Assembly: GCA_033032175.1 (NCBI GenBank)
Contig: CM065304.1
Coordinates: 8,742,001 to 8,806,000 of the forward strand
Origin: Saturnia japonica
Lineage: Eukaryota > Arthropoda > Insecta > Lepidoptera > Saturniidae
DNA: 64,000 bases
Direction of reading: 5' to 3'
Shown: in pieces, positions 9,704 to 20,821 of the stretch
Layout of the letters: every line of letters begins with the position of its first letter
Numbering within the stretch: position 1 is the stretch's first letter
Notes under the pieces: model-generated
Told to the model about the DNA's origin: nothing
What the model saw: only the letters and a program-made list of their open reading frames with translations
Database searches by the model: none
Position numbers and translations under genes: made by a program

Positions 9704-12679
9704 CTAAAAAACTCCACGGTGTACCATCCGCCGCCATACTGGGGCGACGCGGGCACTGCGCTGGCATTCAGCCGCGCCACCCCGGCGGCCGGCCCGGCTG
9801 ACCCGGAAGATGACTTCCTCGCAGAAGGAGGCCATTGCCTTCCATGCAGTCTCGCTGTCGAGCATGGCTCTCACCACACTCGGCAGCGAGAGGTCTCCTC
9901 CAACAGCTACGGCCAGAGTGCGGCGCTGCTCCACCCACGCAGCACACTCAGACAGAGTGTGCTGCGCCGTGTCTTCTACAGCCCCGCACTCGTGGCACGT
10001 AGCGCTGGGCTCCCTTCTTGCTATCTTGTGCAGGTACCATCCGAAGCAACCGTGTCCGGACAGTACCTGCACAATTCTGAAAGTCAGGGAGCCCCGCTCC
10101 CTGCTTAGCCATTCCCGGAGGACCGGGCGGACGGCGTCTATAGTATAACGCCCATAGCGCGCGTCCACCAGGTCCTCCTCCCACCTCCTGATAACATCTT
10201 CCCGGGCCTCCCGCCGGACCCTGTCTACCCGCTGCGTAGCACGCAACACGCGTCGATTCGTGGCGCTAAGGGCATCCGACCAGATCGGTGCCCCGTAGAC
10301 GGCCATGCTCCGCACTACTCCAGAAAATAAGCGGCGACAGCTCGCGCCCGGCCCCCCCGAGTTGGAAGAAGCCGGCCGAGAGCCGCCGCCGCTCCCACTA
10401 TCCGCGGTTCGAGTCCCTTAAAATGGGACTCGAACCGCCAACGACCGTCCAGGGTGAGGCCCAGATTTTTCATCTGGGCCCCAACCCGGACCCTTATACC
10501 CTCTACATATATGTGGGTCCCAGGAGGCGGCCCACACCGAGGCCCATGGAAGAGAAGGGCCTCGGTCTTCTCAGCCGCCACCCTAAGGCCCAACGACTTT
10601 ATGCGCCTGACCACAAGGGCGGTGCCCTCTGTGGCCAGGCGCGCCACCTCCTCAAAACTTCCTCCCCGGGCTACAACCAGGGTGTCGTCCGCGTAGCACA
10701 GCACCCGAATCCCCGAAGGGAGCGCTACGCGGAGCACCCAGTCGTAGCCCATGTTCCACAGGAGCGGCCCCAGAACCGACCCCTGTGGAACACCACACCC
10801 AACGCGACGCTGGACCACAGCCCCCCTTCCGTCCACGAAGGCGACCTCCCTGTCCTAGAGGTAGTCCCCCAACAGCCGCCGCAGGTACGAGAGCACTCCG
10901 AAAAACCGGAGCGCCTCCCGTATAACACCGTGCGGCAACTGTTGAAGGCATTGGCGATGTCAATCGACACCGCCAACAGCCTACCTCCTCCCTCGGTCGC
11001 CTCCGCAGACCACTCCTTCAGGGTGGAGAGGGCGTCCAAGGTTGAACGCCCCCTCCGGAAGCCGAACTGCCGGTCTGATAGTACCGGCCCAATTTCCTCC
11101 ATGTGCCGGACGACACGAGACGCGAGAATGCGCTCCAGCATCTTCCCCGTGTCGTCCAGCAGCACAAGGGGCCGGTACGATGACGGGCAGTCCGGGGGGC
11201 GACCCTCCTTCGCCAGAAGGCAGAGTCGCCCCACCTTCCAGAGCTTCGGGAACCGTCCAGCTGACAAACAACGGTTGAACAGCTCCCGAAGCTCTCCCCC
11301 CATGTGGTCCAACGCCACACTTAGAAGCCGGCCCGGAACTCCGTCCGGACCAGGTGCCCTCCGCTTGTTGCGGAAGCGCTCCACCACCGACCCCATCTCC
11401 TCCTCGGTGACAAGGGGGGGTGGTAATAGCTCCTCCGCAACAGCACTCCCTGCAGTCATGGGAGGCGGGAGGAGCTCCGGAGGGTCAGGCAGCAACGTGG
11501 CTACGACCCTCGCCAGGACCTCTGAGTCCAGGGACTCCGTTAACGGGGGCGCCTGCCCCCGGAACTTCTTCCGGGCCACCCGGTATGGGCGCCCCCACGG
11601 GTCCCTGTCTAGAGTCCTGAGGAGCTCCTCCCACTGCTCATCCTTTGCCCGGCTGATGGCCACCTGCAGGGACTTCCTGGCTTCCCTGTAGTGGCCAAGC
11701 AGCCGGGCCTCCTCTCCCACTACCTGTGTTTGCCGCCGGCGGCAACGTTGAAGCTGCCGCCGCGCCGCGGAGCAGACCACCCAGAGATCGGCAATCTCCG
11801 GGGACCACCAATACACCGCCCGCCTGTTTTGCGGGCGGTTGTTGCCCCGCGGCATCGACGAGTCGCAGACCGCCGTAAGGGCCCTACGGAAACGGTCCGC
11901 GATCGCGTCGATCTCTTCGTCACTAGGAGCCGGCGCGCGCCAGCTCTGGACTATTGCCGCCTCTTCCGCAAGCTGCCGATTGAGGCGGCTCACCACCCAT
12001 CGGAGGAAGTTAGCCTCCCCCCGAGCCCGGCGCGCCAGCTCCCCTGAGGAGGTGGAGACCCCAAACCGGATATACCGGTGGTCTGAGAAGGTCTCCACCT
12101 CCTCCAGCACCCTCCAATCCTGCACACGGCATGCGACAGACGGTGTGGCGAAGGAGACGTCCACCACGGACCCTCCGTTCTGTCGCACGCACGTGTGCAC
12201 AGCCCCTCGGTTGAGGAGGGACAGCCCAACCTGAACTGCCCACTCCTCCACCACTGCCCCTAGGGGGTTCGTGACCACCGCTCCCCATGCCCTCGACTTG
12301 GCGTTCAGATCGCCAAGCAGGACAACGGGGAGCGGTGACAGCCGCCTAACCACCGGCCCCAGGGAGTCGAGAAACACCTCGAACTCCCTCAGGGTCCGGT
12401 TTGGGGAGAAGTAAACCCCTACAACCCCATACCCTCCCCAGGCGGCCGCCACGAACCCTGACCCCCTCTCCTTGACGGAGGGGGGAGGGACCCCGTGCAG
12501 TAAATTGCTACGGAGCCGTTAATGTCCCCCACCCAATAAGGTTGGGCAGGGACGCAGTACGGCTCCGCAGCCACCGCGACATTGATGCTCCACTCCGCCA
12601 CTGATTGCACAAATAGGTCTTGTGCAGTGGCGGAGTGGTTTAGATTCGTCTGTAGGTAGTTGGCACGGCTCCGATCCAT
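9704..12679 (-). pseudogene. R1-like LINE ORF2 (endonuclease and reverse transcriptase)
   Basis: ORF2 nicks the target and copies the RNA there. Visible in order: start MDRSRANYLQTNLNHSATAQ, apurinic-type endonuclease (DLNAKSRAWG; SDHRYI), reverse transcriptase (SIDIANAFNS; GVPQGSVLGPLLWN; CYADDTLVV) and a C-terminal knuckle, CHECG..H..C. It is broken by a frameshift at a six-base G/C run near 12480-12485, another near 10937 (two T where the sister copy has three), a TAG at 10857-10855, and a frame change near 10318. The region after that change is shorter than I would expect for the family, suggesting a deletion. Confidence 0.88.
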
Positions 12680-14177
12680 TAACTAGCCGTACCAACCACC
12701 TCCGGCCTAGGCCTGCGCGCACCAGCCCCGGGGGGCCACCTCTTGGATGAGGGGGGCTTACAACTGGCCCCCCTCATATAATGGTCCGCTGGTTTACCAG
12801 CGGCGGCACATACTGCGCAGTGCAGTTTCACTGCTGCACATTTTGCCCCCGCATGGCCAGATCCCCCGCATCTGTAGCACAGGGCGCTCCGGTCTTCCAT
12901 GGCCTCACACATCGGGCGAGTGTGGCCCAAGCCCATGCATCGAAAACAACGCAATGGTTTTTCCCCGAGTGGATGGACCCGTGCCACACTCCACCCGATG
13001 AGGAGGCGCCCGGCTTCCACCAGCTTCTTGGCTGCAGTGAGTGGGAGCGACAAATGCACGACACCCCCGCCCCAGTTATTTTGGCGGATCTCTCCGGCCC
13101 TAATCAATGCCGCCTCGCAGTCGCTCTTCGCCGCCACTGCAGCCACCAGCTCCTCCTTACTCACCGTTTCGTCTAAACCGACGATCCGGACATCAGCCCT
13201 TTGAACCGGCCTGGTTACTGTGGCCACCCCTGCCATAGCTTCCGTGAGCTTCTGAGCCAGGCCGTCTGCTTTTTCAGCTCCACTGGCACTAGGAAGCTCG
13301 ATTATTCTCGAGCCAGTGGCTGACTCCCTGACCTTAATTTCATCAATGCCTAATCCGGCTAACTGGACCACCTGCCGTGCACCTAATAGGGCCGCCCTGT
13401 AGTCAACCCCCCTCGCCACTGCCTCAGGCTGCAGGGTGACTATCACCGCAGCCGCACGTGGCGAGGAGGGCAGCTTGGCCTTAGGTCGAGCAGCCTTCGT
13501 CAGTGGAGCAGGCGCCGCAGGTGCCGCTGCTGCATGTGCCGTTTTCTTCTTCTGGCGGCGGACCACGGTAGACCACGCTACCTCCTGCGACTCCGCCGGG
13601 GCCTGGGTTGTGGCCGAAGACCCATCCCCCCAGTCATCATGAATGTGGAGTTAGGTGCACCGGCAGACCTGGACCTCAGTCCGCGCTTCTGGTTCACCGT
13701 CTTGGCAGACACCTTCGCTCCCGTCTTAGCGGACACTGGAGCTGGCGCACCCGCAGTCGCCTTCTTTTTATCCGCCGCCAACGGTGGGCGGATAACTTGC
13801 CTGGGAGGCAGGCGCTCCTCCAAATCCTCCAGGCGGGCATTCAAAACACGTGTCAGCCGCGCCTCCATATCCACCAGCGCTTGCCGATACTCTTCGGCAG
13901 TAGTCCCCATCTGGGATGATGGGACAGAGGGCACCTGCTTACTTGCAGCCTCGCGCCTCCATGCCGCAACCTCCTCTTTCAAACCTTCAACCTGACGACG
14001 GAGGTTGTTAGTCTCCCGTTGTAATCGGGCAGTTTCCTCATCGACTGACCGATCAAGGAGAGTCTCGACAATCTCCATCAGGTTTTTAGCAGCACCCTTT
14101 AGCTCCTTTATGCAGGTGCCCTTCAAATTTCCAGACTTCCTGCAGACCTGCAGTATGTCCGTAACTCCCTTACTTGC
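12679..14177 (-). pseudogene. R1-like LINE ORF1 (Gag-like nucleic-acid-binding protein)
   Basis: ORF1 proteins of this clade coat the element RNA. The N-terminal part (14177-13578) is a charged coiled-coil type sequence. The C-terminal part (13566-12679) ends in three zinc knuckles: CFRCMGLGHTRPMC, CYRCGGSGHAGAKC and a last HCAVC..H..C. The two parts are in different frames, and the shift falls at a C6 run (13626-13631), a one-base change. The start codon is missing through 5' truncation. Its stop overlaps the ORF2 start as TAATG (12681-12677), pointing to coupled translation in the ancestor. Confidence 0.85.
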
Positions 14178-14245
14178 AGGATACCTAACTCCTCACCAAC
14201 TTACAGCAAGGATATCGTATTTGAGTTCATTGGAATGACCTCAAT
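14178..14245. repeat. Right half of the repeat that hosts the R1-like LINE
   Basis: It begins with the right target duplication, AGGATACCTAACTCCT (14178-14193), and continues CACCAACTTACAGC, matching in reverse the uninterrupted copy at 23421-23492. Confidence 0.7.
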
Positions 14246-14824
14246 GAATAGGTGACTTGTGTTGAGAGTTTAATAACTTAACAATTTAACTTATTTTACT
14301 ACCAAAACGCGCAAAAACCAATAAAAAAAAATACTTTGTGAATAAATTTATTTAAACACATGACGATGAAATTTCCTCGAGTTGTACACTCCTGCGAATT
14401 TAAACGTATAAAACCGAAAATATGTTTATTTTAAGAATGCCGTATCTAATTGGGTTTAGAATGATTTTAAGGATCTTTTATATTAGAAATGGTTTGGAAG
14501 TATGGATTAAAAGAAAAAAGAAATACTGGGTGCAGATATTGTATGCTTATCCGGCTATTCATTTTATTTCATTGGGATGGTTTATAATTATTATAATATT
14601 CAAAATAGAATTCGAGTAACATTAATTTCACTATCAAATAAAGATTATATATTACATGACTTTATTAGGAGTATGTCTTATAAAATTAAGATATACATAT
14701 TGTGTGTTATAGTTTGTTTATTTTTTATCTACACATCATAGTACCGTTAATCTTCTTTGAATTTCTTAGAAACGTAACAAAATCTTAAATTGGGTCAAAT
14801 AAACGTAAGTATAACTACATATGA
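14246..14824. other. AT-rich non-coding stretch
   Basis: A 65-codon open frame at 14422-14619 has no domain and AT-rich low-complexity composition. No other signal was found. Confidence 0.4.
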
Positions 14825-15012
14825 AGGTAGGACCGCACCAGAGCGTCGCTGCGCGTCAAAATATACTTTATATATTTTGTATGGGGCATATCGCACTAGA
14901 GCGGCACTGCATTGCGCGTCGCCGCGCGCCGCGGCGTATTTGCCTCTAAAAGTATATATTGACGCGCAGCGCCGAGGCGCTACACAGTGCTAAAGGAGAA
15001 TGCCCACTATCC
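14825..15012 (-). mobile_element. GC-rich MITE-like repeat, copy 1
   Basis: It has CGCACCAGAGCG at one side and GCGCTACACAGTGC..GAGAATGCCCACTAT at the other, with inverted GCGCGTCAAAATATAC and GTATATATTGACGCGC blocks inside. The end reappears in opposite orientation at 15965. No coding capacity. Confidence 0.5.
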
Positions 15013-15169
15013 ATAGACATTTTGGCCCTAGGTGAACACATGTAAAAATATATCGACATAATAATATACAATTTTCCTATTCAATTGGCATATATCTCGT
15101 TTTACTTTTCTTCTTTTTTGTCATCATATGTCGGTTTAGCGTTGTAGCCACAATCTCACCTGATCTTAA

Positions 15170-15440
15170 CTGTCGATGTGGCCCAAGATTGAAGCTCATT
15201 GAGCCTAGTGAAAACTTTCAAGTTCAGCTGCCGGAACACACCAATTGGTGTTTGGAGACAGATTTTCAACTTGAGAGTAGTAGCTAGCCAGGCGGGAATT
15301 AGAAAAAACTCTACACCATGCTATGGTTTCATTACGAGGGTTTCCTTCACCGAAAGCTCAATGTCAAGCTCAAATCATTGCAGGGATTCGAACTCACGTC
15401 GATCGACGCAGTGTTCGTACACTCTACAAACTCGGCCATC
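15170..15440 (-). mobile_element. SINE-like retroposon with polymerase III B box
   Basis: The minus strand reads GCCGAGTTTGTAGAGTG (A-box-like), then GAGTTCGAATCC (B box, 15395-15384), then a body ending near a TGTTCCGGCAGCTGAACTTG block. Remnants of that block occur at 18845-18905 and 35490-35545. The head suggests tRNA origin, different from the SINE at 7750. Confidence 0.55.
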
Positions 15441-15964
15441 ATTGCTTCAATTAATAAAAAAGCATACAGTTTTTTTTACTAATTTTAATGCAACTTTTAT
15501 GTAAATCGATATTTTCTATTTTGTATTGCAACACCGAAACCATTTTGACAGTCAAGCTAGTCGTCTGTTAATATCAGTATTCACTCACACTCGCTATGTC
15601 ATGACGTAATATCCTCTCAGTCTAACTAACCTAGTCTGTGTTGTCGTGTAAGCATAGAATATTTCCAGGGGGTGTAGCACTCTGTACTCAGCTGTCTGTC
15701 CCTTAGGGATTTTTGTATCATTCGAGATCTTGTTTCACTAATAAAGTAACTAAACTTGAAAATATAATCGTAATATAGTTTATTTAAGTTTTTTAATGTA
15801 AATAATGGTAGGTATTTACTTTATAATAAACAAAAACTAATTTATCATAAAAAACCCCATCTTTTTCTAAAGCAACTCCTTAGCCAATTGAATAAAAAAT
15901 TTGTTTATTATTATGCCCATACATTTTTACATTATGTGTTCATCTATTGCCAATATATCTATGA
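15441..15964. other. Non-coding stretch
   Basis: No exon or defined element. A fragment near 15540-15730 is somewhat GC-richer but has stops in all frames. Confidence 0.35.
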
Positions 15965-16150
15965 ACAGTGGGCATTCTTCTCTAACACTTTGGGACTATA
16001 GAGTAGACATTGGGACGCTCAGTGCACCGCCGCGCGCCGCTCCGCGCCGCTCTGACGCGACATGCACGACAAGCGGTGCGGCGCGTTGCGTCAGTCTGCA
16101 TACTGCTTCCGGCGGAGAAGCATGCCTATTTACTAAAATGGAAATTGACT
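15965..16150 (+). mobile_element. GC-rich MITE-like repeat, copy 2
   Basis: It opens with CAGTGGGCATTCTTCTCTAA, the reverse complement of the right end of copy 1, and continues into a CpG-rich core (GCGCGCCGCTCCGCGCCGC). Confidence 0.5.
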
Positions 16151-16454
16151 AAGAAAAATTAACTAATACTGTTAGTACTTTTCGAGAGCTGTTCGATCTC
16201 CAACACGAACACTACATTAACCAGGTAAGAAAAGACAATATATGGGCGGAAATCGCAATAGAAATATGCGTATCAGTAGTGTATATATTTTTAATACTTA
16301 GTAATCAAATGAGGATCAGTCACATTTTGTTGTTTGCTATCAATTATATTTTGTAGGTAGATACGACATTCACGCTCTTTACATGGTATTGTAAACAAAG
16401 GGTAATTAACCTCAAGCAAGTTTTATCCTTTTTCGAGAATAGAGTTTTTAGAAT

Positions 16455-16660
16455 ATGGCAGGAGCGACGCGACGCGCCGCTTGCTATGCCGCACCAGAGC
16501 GGTGCTGCGCTGTGCGTCGCGTCGCTGCACGTCAAAATATTCTTTGGGAGGTAACTATGTCGCGACGCGCAGCGACGCGCAGTGCAGCGCTACTCTGGTG
16601 CGACACCCACGATACAAATTGATACAAATTATATTTTGACGCGCAGCGCCGCCCTCGCGA
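16455..16660. mobile_element. GC-rich MITE-like repeat, copy 3
   Basis: Two inverted arms, GCCGCACCAGAGCGGTGCTG near 16489 and GCAGCGCTACTCTGGTGCG near 16582, flank CGTCAAAATATTCTTTGGGA. The arms share sequence with copies 1 and 2. Confidence 0.5.
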
Positions 16661-17160
16661 TCTACTTTATCCGCGTGCGCTAGCGTAATGATTAATGATA
16701 AGTAAATACAACATTCTGCAAAAATATTGGCCATTTGTATATCTAAAAAAAGTCGATAACAGCATATATCTATCTATCTCTTATACATAAGCCACAATAA
16801 GGTATTTTGTTTTTTTTTTTTTTTTTTTTTTTAATTAAAAATTAGTTTTAGAGCATTATTTTTAAACATGGCTTATTAATCCTTAAAAACAAAAGTTACT
16901 TAATGAATATAAACTTCGTCTTTTACAGCGTGTTATTTGGACTTATAGTTTGAGAGATAATGCAAAATGAAAATAATTCAACACTCGGTTCGAACTAGTA
17001 GTAGTAGGGTCGGGTAGTGGTGGCGCGAACGAGGCGTACGATGCCGAGATGTAGCCATCTGGCCACCCGATAAAATATTGTCTATACTGAAGTATTTATA
17101 AATCATTAATCAGTGATTTCTTCTAAATTATATGCGGGTGAAACCGTGGAGCATTGCTAG
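16661..17160 (+). mobile_element. Non-autonomous Helitron, 5' part unclear
   Basis: It aligns along about 500 bp with the complete copy at 33051-33699, sharing CCGCGTGCGCT.GCGTAAT, ATCTAAAAAAAGT and CACAATAAGGTATT. It ends GCGGGTGAAACCGTGGAGCATTGCTAG at 17160 followed by T. A poly(T) run (from 16810) lies inside. The family 5' end is missing or diverged. Confidence 0.65.
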
Positions 17161-17218
17161 TTATGACATAAAGCTCAAGAGATTGTTTATTGGTTTTAAC
17201 GCACTAGCTGCTCGTGCA

Positions 17219-17345
17219 GAGCCATCAAGACATCTGGCAAGCTGTAGGCAAGTACGGGGAATGAAAACAGTTAGGGTAGGCTACACGGATGCTTTGAACA
17301 ATTGGCTGAATAAATTTAACATAGATGAAACCATAAGGCACACAT
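17219..17345 (+). repeat. Helitron 3'-end relic
   Basis: It shares CATCTGGCAAGCTGTAGGCA and the TAGGCTACACGG block with 58342-58475 and, on the other strand, 59925-60040. The terminal CTAG has decayed. Confidence 0.45.
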
Positions 17346-17387
17346 AGTTAAAAATAAAAGAGAAATTATATAACAAGATAATTAAAA

Positions 17388-17620
17388 AAAAAGAAAACCT
17401 TCTTCAAAGATTTTCAAGAGTTCCCTGGTGTATCTTCGAAGCTAGAGGTCTAATGTCAATGAAATTAAAATGGTACCGCCCTTGAGGTATCCCCCTATCG
17501 AACAAAATAACAATAATTCAAATCGCTTCACAAAGAAAGAAGTTATAGCTGAACATCCTTAAAAAAATATACATACGAATTGAGTAACCTTTCATTTTTT
17601 GAAGTCGGTTGAAAAACACG
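17388..17620. repeat. Interspersed repeat family E copy
   Basis: It contains AAAGAAAACCTTCTTCAAAG, GAGGTATCCCCCTATCGAAC, GCTGAACATCCTTAAAAAAA and a final TGAAGTCGGTTGAAAA. It matches 35762-35955 in the same orientation and 9049-9231 in reverse. Confidence 0.5.
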
Positions 17621-18444
17621 GAGCGTTTTGTCATAGAATTATTTAGTGAAATAAGTAACCCCAATACTAAGTACCTATTTATTATGATTTGTTACAGCTA
17701 TTACCAAATTATTATGTATATTAATACACGTAATTATTCCCAGGTTGAACTATTGTGCAAGCGGAGGTACATATTTGGGTAAAAATTTAGCGTTTGTTGA
17801 GCTAAGTTATCTATAAAACAGAGTACATAATAAATAAATACCCTTAACAATTGTGTAAATATAATTAATTGCATTATCTACTTCGTCCTTTCTAGAATGT
17901 CGATAATGGTGAGTATTCGCGGAAATTACCGCCTCCACGTTCCGTCGCACAGTATGAATAAATAATTGATACCTATGTTTCTTTTACATCGATACGTTCA
18001 ACGAAATTGTAGGCTATGTATTGTTGCAGCTACATTATGGTTTACGAAAAAATGTTTACCTCCTCCATCCTCCCATACTATAAATACCTAGAAATACCTC
18101 CATCCTACAGTGTTCCTGTGGTGAGCAAATTCCGTTGCTCCTCGGGGAAGAGGATTCAAGGTCGGCAACGAACGAGTGATACGTCTGGTGTTAGAAGCGT
18201 TCATAGGCTACCGTAACCACTGACCAGGCGGGCCGTAGGCTTCTTTGCCACGTTAGTAAGTTTTTGCTAGCGGTTCTGATCGTATTGCAAAATATTATTG
18301 TAAATAAGAAGTATGAGTACATTTTATCATTAATAACATTAGTCTTAAACAAATATACAAAAAACATACAAACCTTTGCATCATAACCAGCATAACTATA
18401 GGATATAGTGATTAGTAGTCCACACTTACTTTATTATTAGATTA
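17621..18444. other. Non-coding stretch with a family B fragment
   Basis: A family B fragment (TTCCTGTGGTGAGC.. and CAGGCGGGCCGTAGGCTTCTTTGCCACG) lies at about 18110-18260. Nothing else is recognisable. Confidence 0.35.
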
Positions 18445-18800
18445 CTAGCAATGTGCACGCGGCTCCGCACGCGTTTACTACTACGCAGTAGTTATTTACA
18501 TCCCGTAATTTGTCAATAATTGAAATAAAAACTATTCTATCTTTTAAGTTAAACCAAATTACAGATAGTTACGAAATTTGATCATAATCGGTTCAGTAGT
18601 TTCTAAGTTTATCCCGAACATACATCGTGACACGAGATTTTTATATATGTAATATATAAGATATAAAAGTAAAATATAGGTAAACCGGAAAGTGATATAA
18701 AATCCAAATCCAAATAAAATCATTTGGATATTCTTTTCTAGTTGTAACAGACACGTGAAAATAATCATAAATTGATAGGGCATTTTCTAAAACCCGTCTC
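18445..18800 (-). repeat. Helitron-like end, minus orientation
   Basis: On the minus strand the sequence ends GCGTGCACATTGCTAG (CTAG at 18445-18448) followed by T. The block ATCGGTTCAGTAGTTTCTAA inside is common in old interspersed repeats. The other end is not defined. Confidence 0.35.
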
Positions 18801-18844
18801 GTTAGCTATCACCTTCAAGTTAAAAATCTATTACCAAGCACTTA

Positions 18845-18905
18845 TGGTGTCTTCCGTCGGCTATACTTGAGAACCAGTTCTCCCAATAGACTTAGCGCGT
18901 TATCA
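18845..18905. repeat. SINE 3'-body remnant
   Basis: TCTTCCGTCGGCTATACTTG and CCAGTTCTCCCAATAGACTT match the remnant at 35490-35545 and relate to the 3' half of the SINE at 15170-15440. Confidence 0.35.
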
Positions 18906-19215
18906 TTACGTGAGTTTGTGACAAAACGCTAAAAAACCTATGAAGAATAAAATAGTTACTGTACATATAGTGAAGATAGCTCATAAAGTAGATGGATTAA
19001 CAATATGTAAAGTCCCGACATAACTGTTGCGGCCGGGTATCAGAAACAGAAGCGAACAATTCAGCAACAAACCCATACGGGTCAACGATGATGATGATTT
19101 TTGACTAGCGATCGGCCTATTGTCGAAATTCCACTAGCGACTTTTTTTTGATCATAGACTATTTTCTGTTTGAAATTTACAGTATTCATCTATACAATTA
19201 ATAAAATTGAAGTTT

Positions 19216-19701
19216 CTTTTTGTAATGTCAAAATACCATTTTTTTACTAAATACATATGAACGTATATACGATACCTATAACAAAAAGCCCATTTTTTTC
19301 ATTTTTGTCTGTCTGTCTGTTTGTTCCGGGAAATCTCCGAAAAGGTTGAACCGATTTTGACGGGACTTTCACTGACAGAGAGCTGCTGTTATAGGAAGTA
19401 ACTAAGCAATTTTTATTTAGAAAAAGTATTAGGGTTCGCACAAATAAAAAATACTGGTCATGGTGAATCAATTCGGGTGCTTAAATGGCTTATGCTGATT
19501 AAACCATAAGAGAAATAGCAAATTAATGTATTACATAATCAAAGGCATTAAAGAGCTACAAAAAAGTCCGGGAGAGTATGTCTATCTTCTAAGGAACACC
19601 CACAGTAAGCATTTTTGTCTTTAAAATAGCTGGGAGCGGGGAAAGTAAGATTCGCGTGGGCATTCTTCATTCCACGTGAGCGAAGCCACGGGCACAGCTA
19701 G
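19216..19701 (+). mobile_element. Interspersed element family C, + copy
   Basis: About 485 bp, from TGTCAAAATACC through (TCTG)n and GGTTGAACCGATTTTGACGG, ending GAAGCCACGGGCACAGCTAG (19701) followed by T. The whole unit recurs in reverse at 34138-34625. The CTAG|T end suggests a Helitron-like origin. A weak CGTG/CACG stem precedes the end. No ORF. Confidence 0.6.
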
Positions 19702-20024
19702 TAAACAATAAGTATTATCTACATCACTTTCTTTTACTTTTCGTTGAGTGATAATGTCAATATTTTGGGGTGGTCTAAGTTCAATAGCACTGGTCAGGTT
19801 AGGATACGCAGTATTAATTTATTTAATTTAATATATTAGTAGCAGATATCATAGATAAATTTTGGCTTTCTGCACTCCTCCATCCCACCATAACCATCTC
19901 ACAGTCTTCCATGCACGCAAAACGCTTATAAGGTAAAAAGCTTTTACTTCACATATTAATATTATTACATATATAGATTAAATATTCAAAATCGACACAT
20001 TTCATGGTGCCTACATATTTATTA
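19702..20024. other. Non-coding stretch
   Basis: No gene or element recognised. Confidence 0.35.
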
Positions 20025-20129
20025 CTAGCAACCATACGCAACTTCATCCGTGTTAATTACAATATTAAAATTAATAAGAATAAAAAGTAATTTATAAAAC
20101 CTGGGGGGCGGGGTTAATGGTTGTTTTTT

Positions 20130-20345
20130 TATACAAGGTCTGCAAAAGGACTTTAGGTACAACAGCACATGATGGTAAGTACTGTATAGCCCACAAACAT
20201 CGGTCACCGTCCGCGACGTAAATTTAATTAGCAGTCGTCGATGTAATGTCCGCCTAATGTAATATCTCTTCAAGCCTCGTTTGATAGGCCCAATGTCATA
20301 GGAAAGAGGGAGCACGTCGCCTGGGGTACTATTCCACATCTGCAC
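20130..20345 (-). pseudogene. LINE ORF2 C-terminal relic
   Basis: A minus-strand open frame starts MQMWNSTPGDVLPLSYDIGP and continues with basic residues. The pattern WNS.P.DV.P..YD...FK is typical of the last part of jockey/CR1-type ORF2 proteins, after the reverse transcriptase. It is a 5'-truncated remnant. The reverse transcriptase itself is absent. Confidence 0.4.
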
Positions 20346-20505
20346 GTTACGGCAATAGTAAGTGTGTAGGTAAAAGTATCTACTTTATTTTTAGAATCGG
20401 ATCAGTAGTTCCAGAGTACCTCCTACGTACAAACAAACAATACACTACCTCTTTATAATAGTACTTAGTATGGAATACAATAAAAAAAATTATTTCGAAT
20501 CAACA

Positions 20506-20640
20506 AAGGCCCAGTAGCAAAATGTTTCGGTGTCGCGTCAAATAACGTGAGTTCAAATTTTACAATGACCCTGAGCTTTCGTTCAATTCCAGATGGACAA
20601 CACTTATGCTTTTTAATAGTATGGCATAGCGATGGCACGG
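20506..20640 (+). repeat. Degenerate SINE-like fragment
   Basis: GGCCCAGTAGCAAAATG and GTGAGTTCAAATTTT resemble decayed A and B boxes of the SINE at 15170-15440, followed by a shared CTGAGCTTTCG block. Confidence 0.3.
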
Positions 20641-20821
20641 CTGATAGTAAGCACAGTATAATCTAAAAAAAACGGCAACCACCTTGCGATCGGCAATCAA
20701 TTGCGCGTTGTCGCTCTCATATCAATCTGCAAGCCTCTCGACGACTGGACATCCGCTGACGGGTCCTGAAAGCGACAAACTAAAAGTGAGCCATTTTGAA
20801 TTGTTTATCTCTGTGCGCTTA

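Larger units (their letters stand above)
9612..14177 (-). mobile_element. R1-clade LINE, 5'-truncated, degenerate
   Basis: A 4.57 kb minus-strand LINE ends in poly(A) (poly(T) from about 9611) and is bounded by 16-bp duplications at 9596-9611 and 14178-14193. ORF1 is open to the very first base with no ATG, so the 5' end is truncated within ORF1. GC content is far above the surroundings, as is usual for this lineage. It is not in rDNA, so it is an R1-clade relative rather than an rDNA-specific R1. A second, more damaged copy is at 42359-45570. Confidence 0.9.

Noticed and set aside
10288..11691. 467-codon open frame on the + strand
   Set aside because: It lies antisense to the R1-like ORF2; GC-rich coding sequence leaves the opposite strand open. 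No domain in its own translation.
9612..14177. rDNA-specific R1 insertion
   Set aside because: No 28S sequence on either side.
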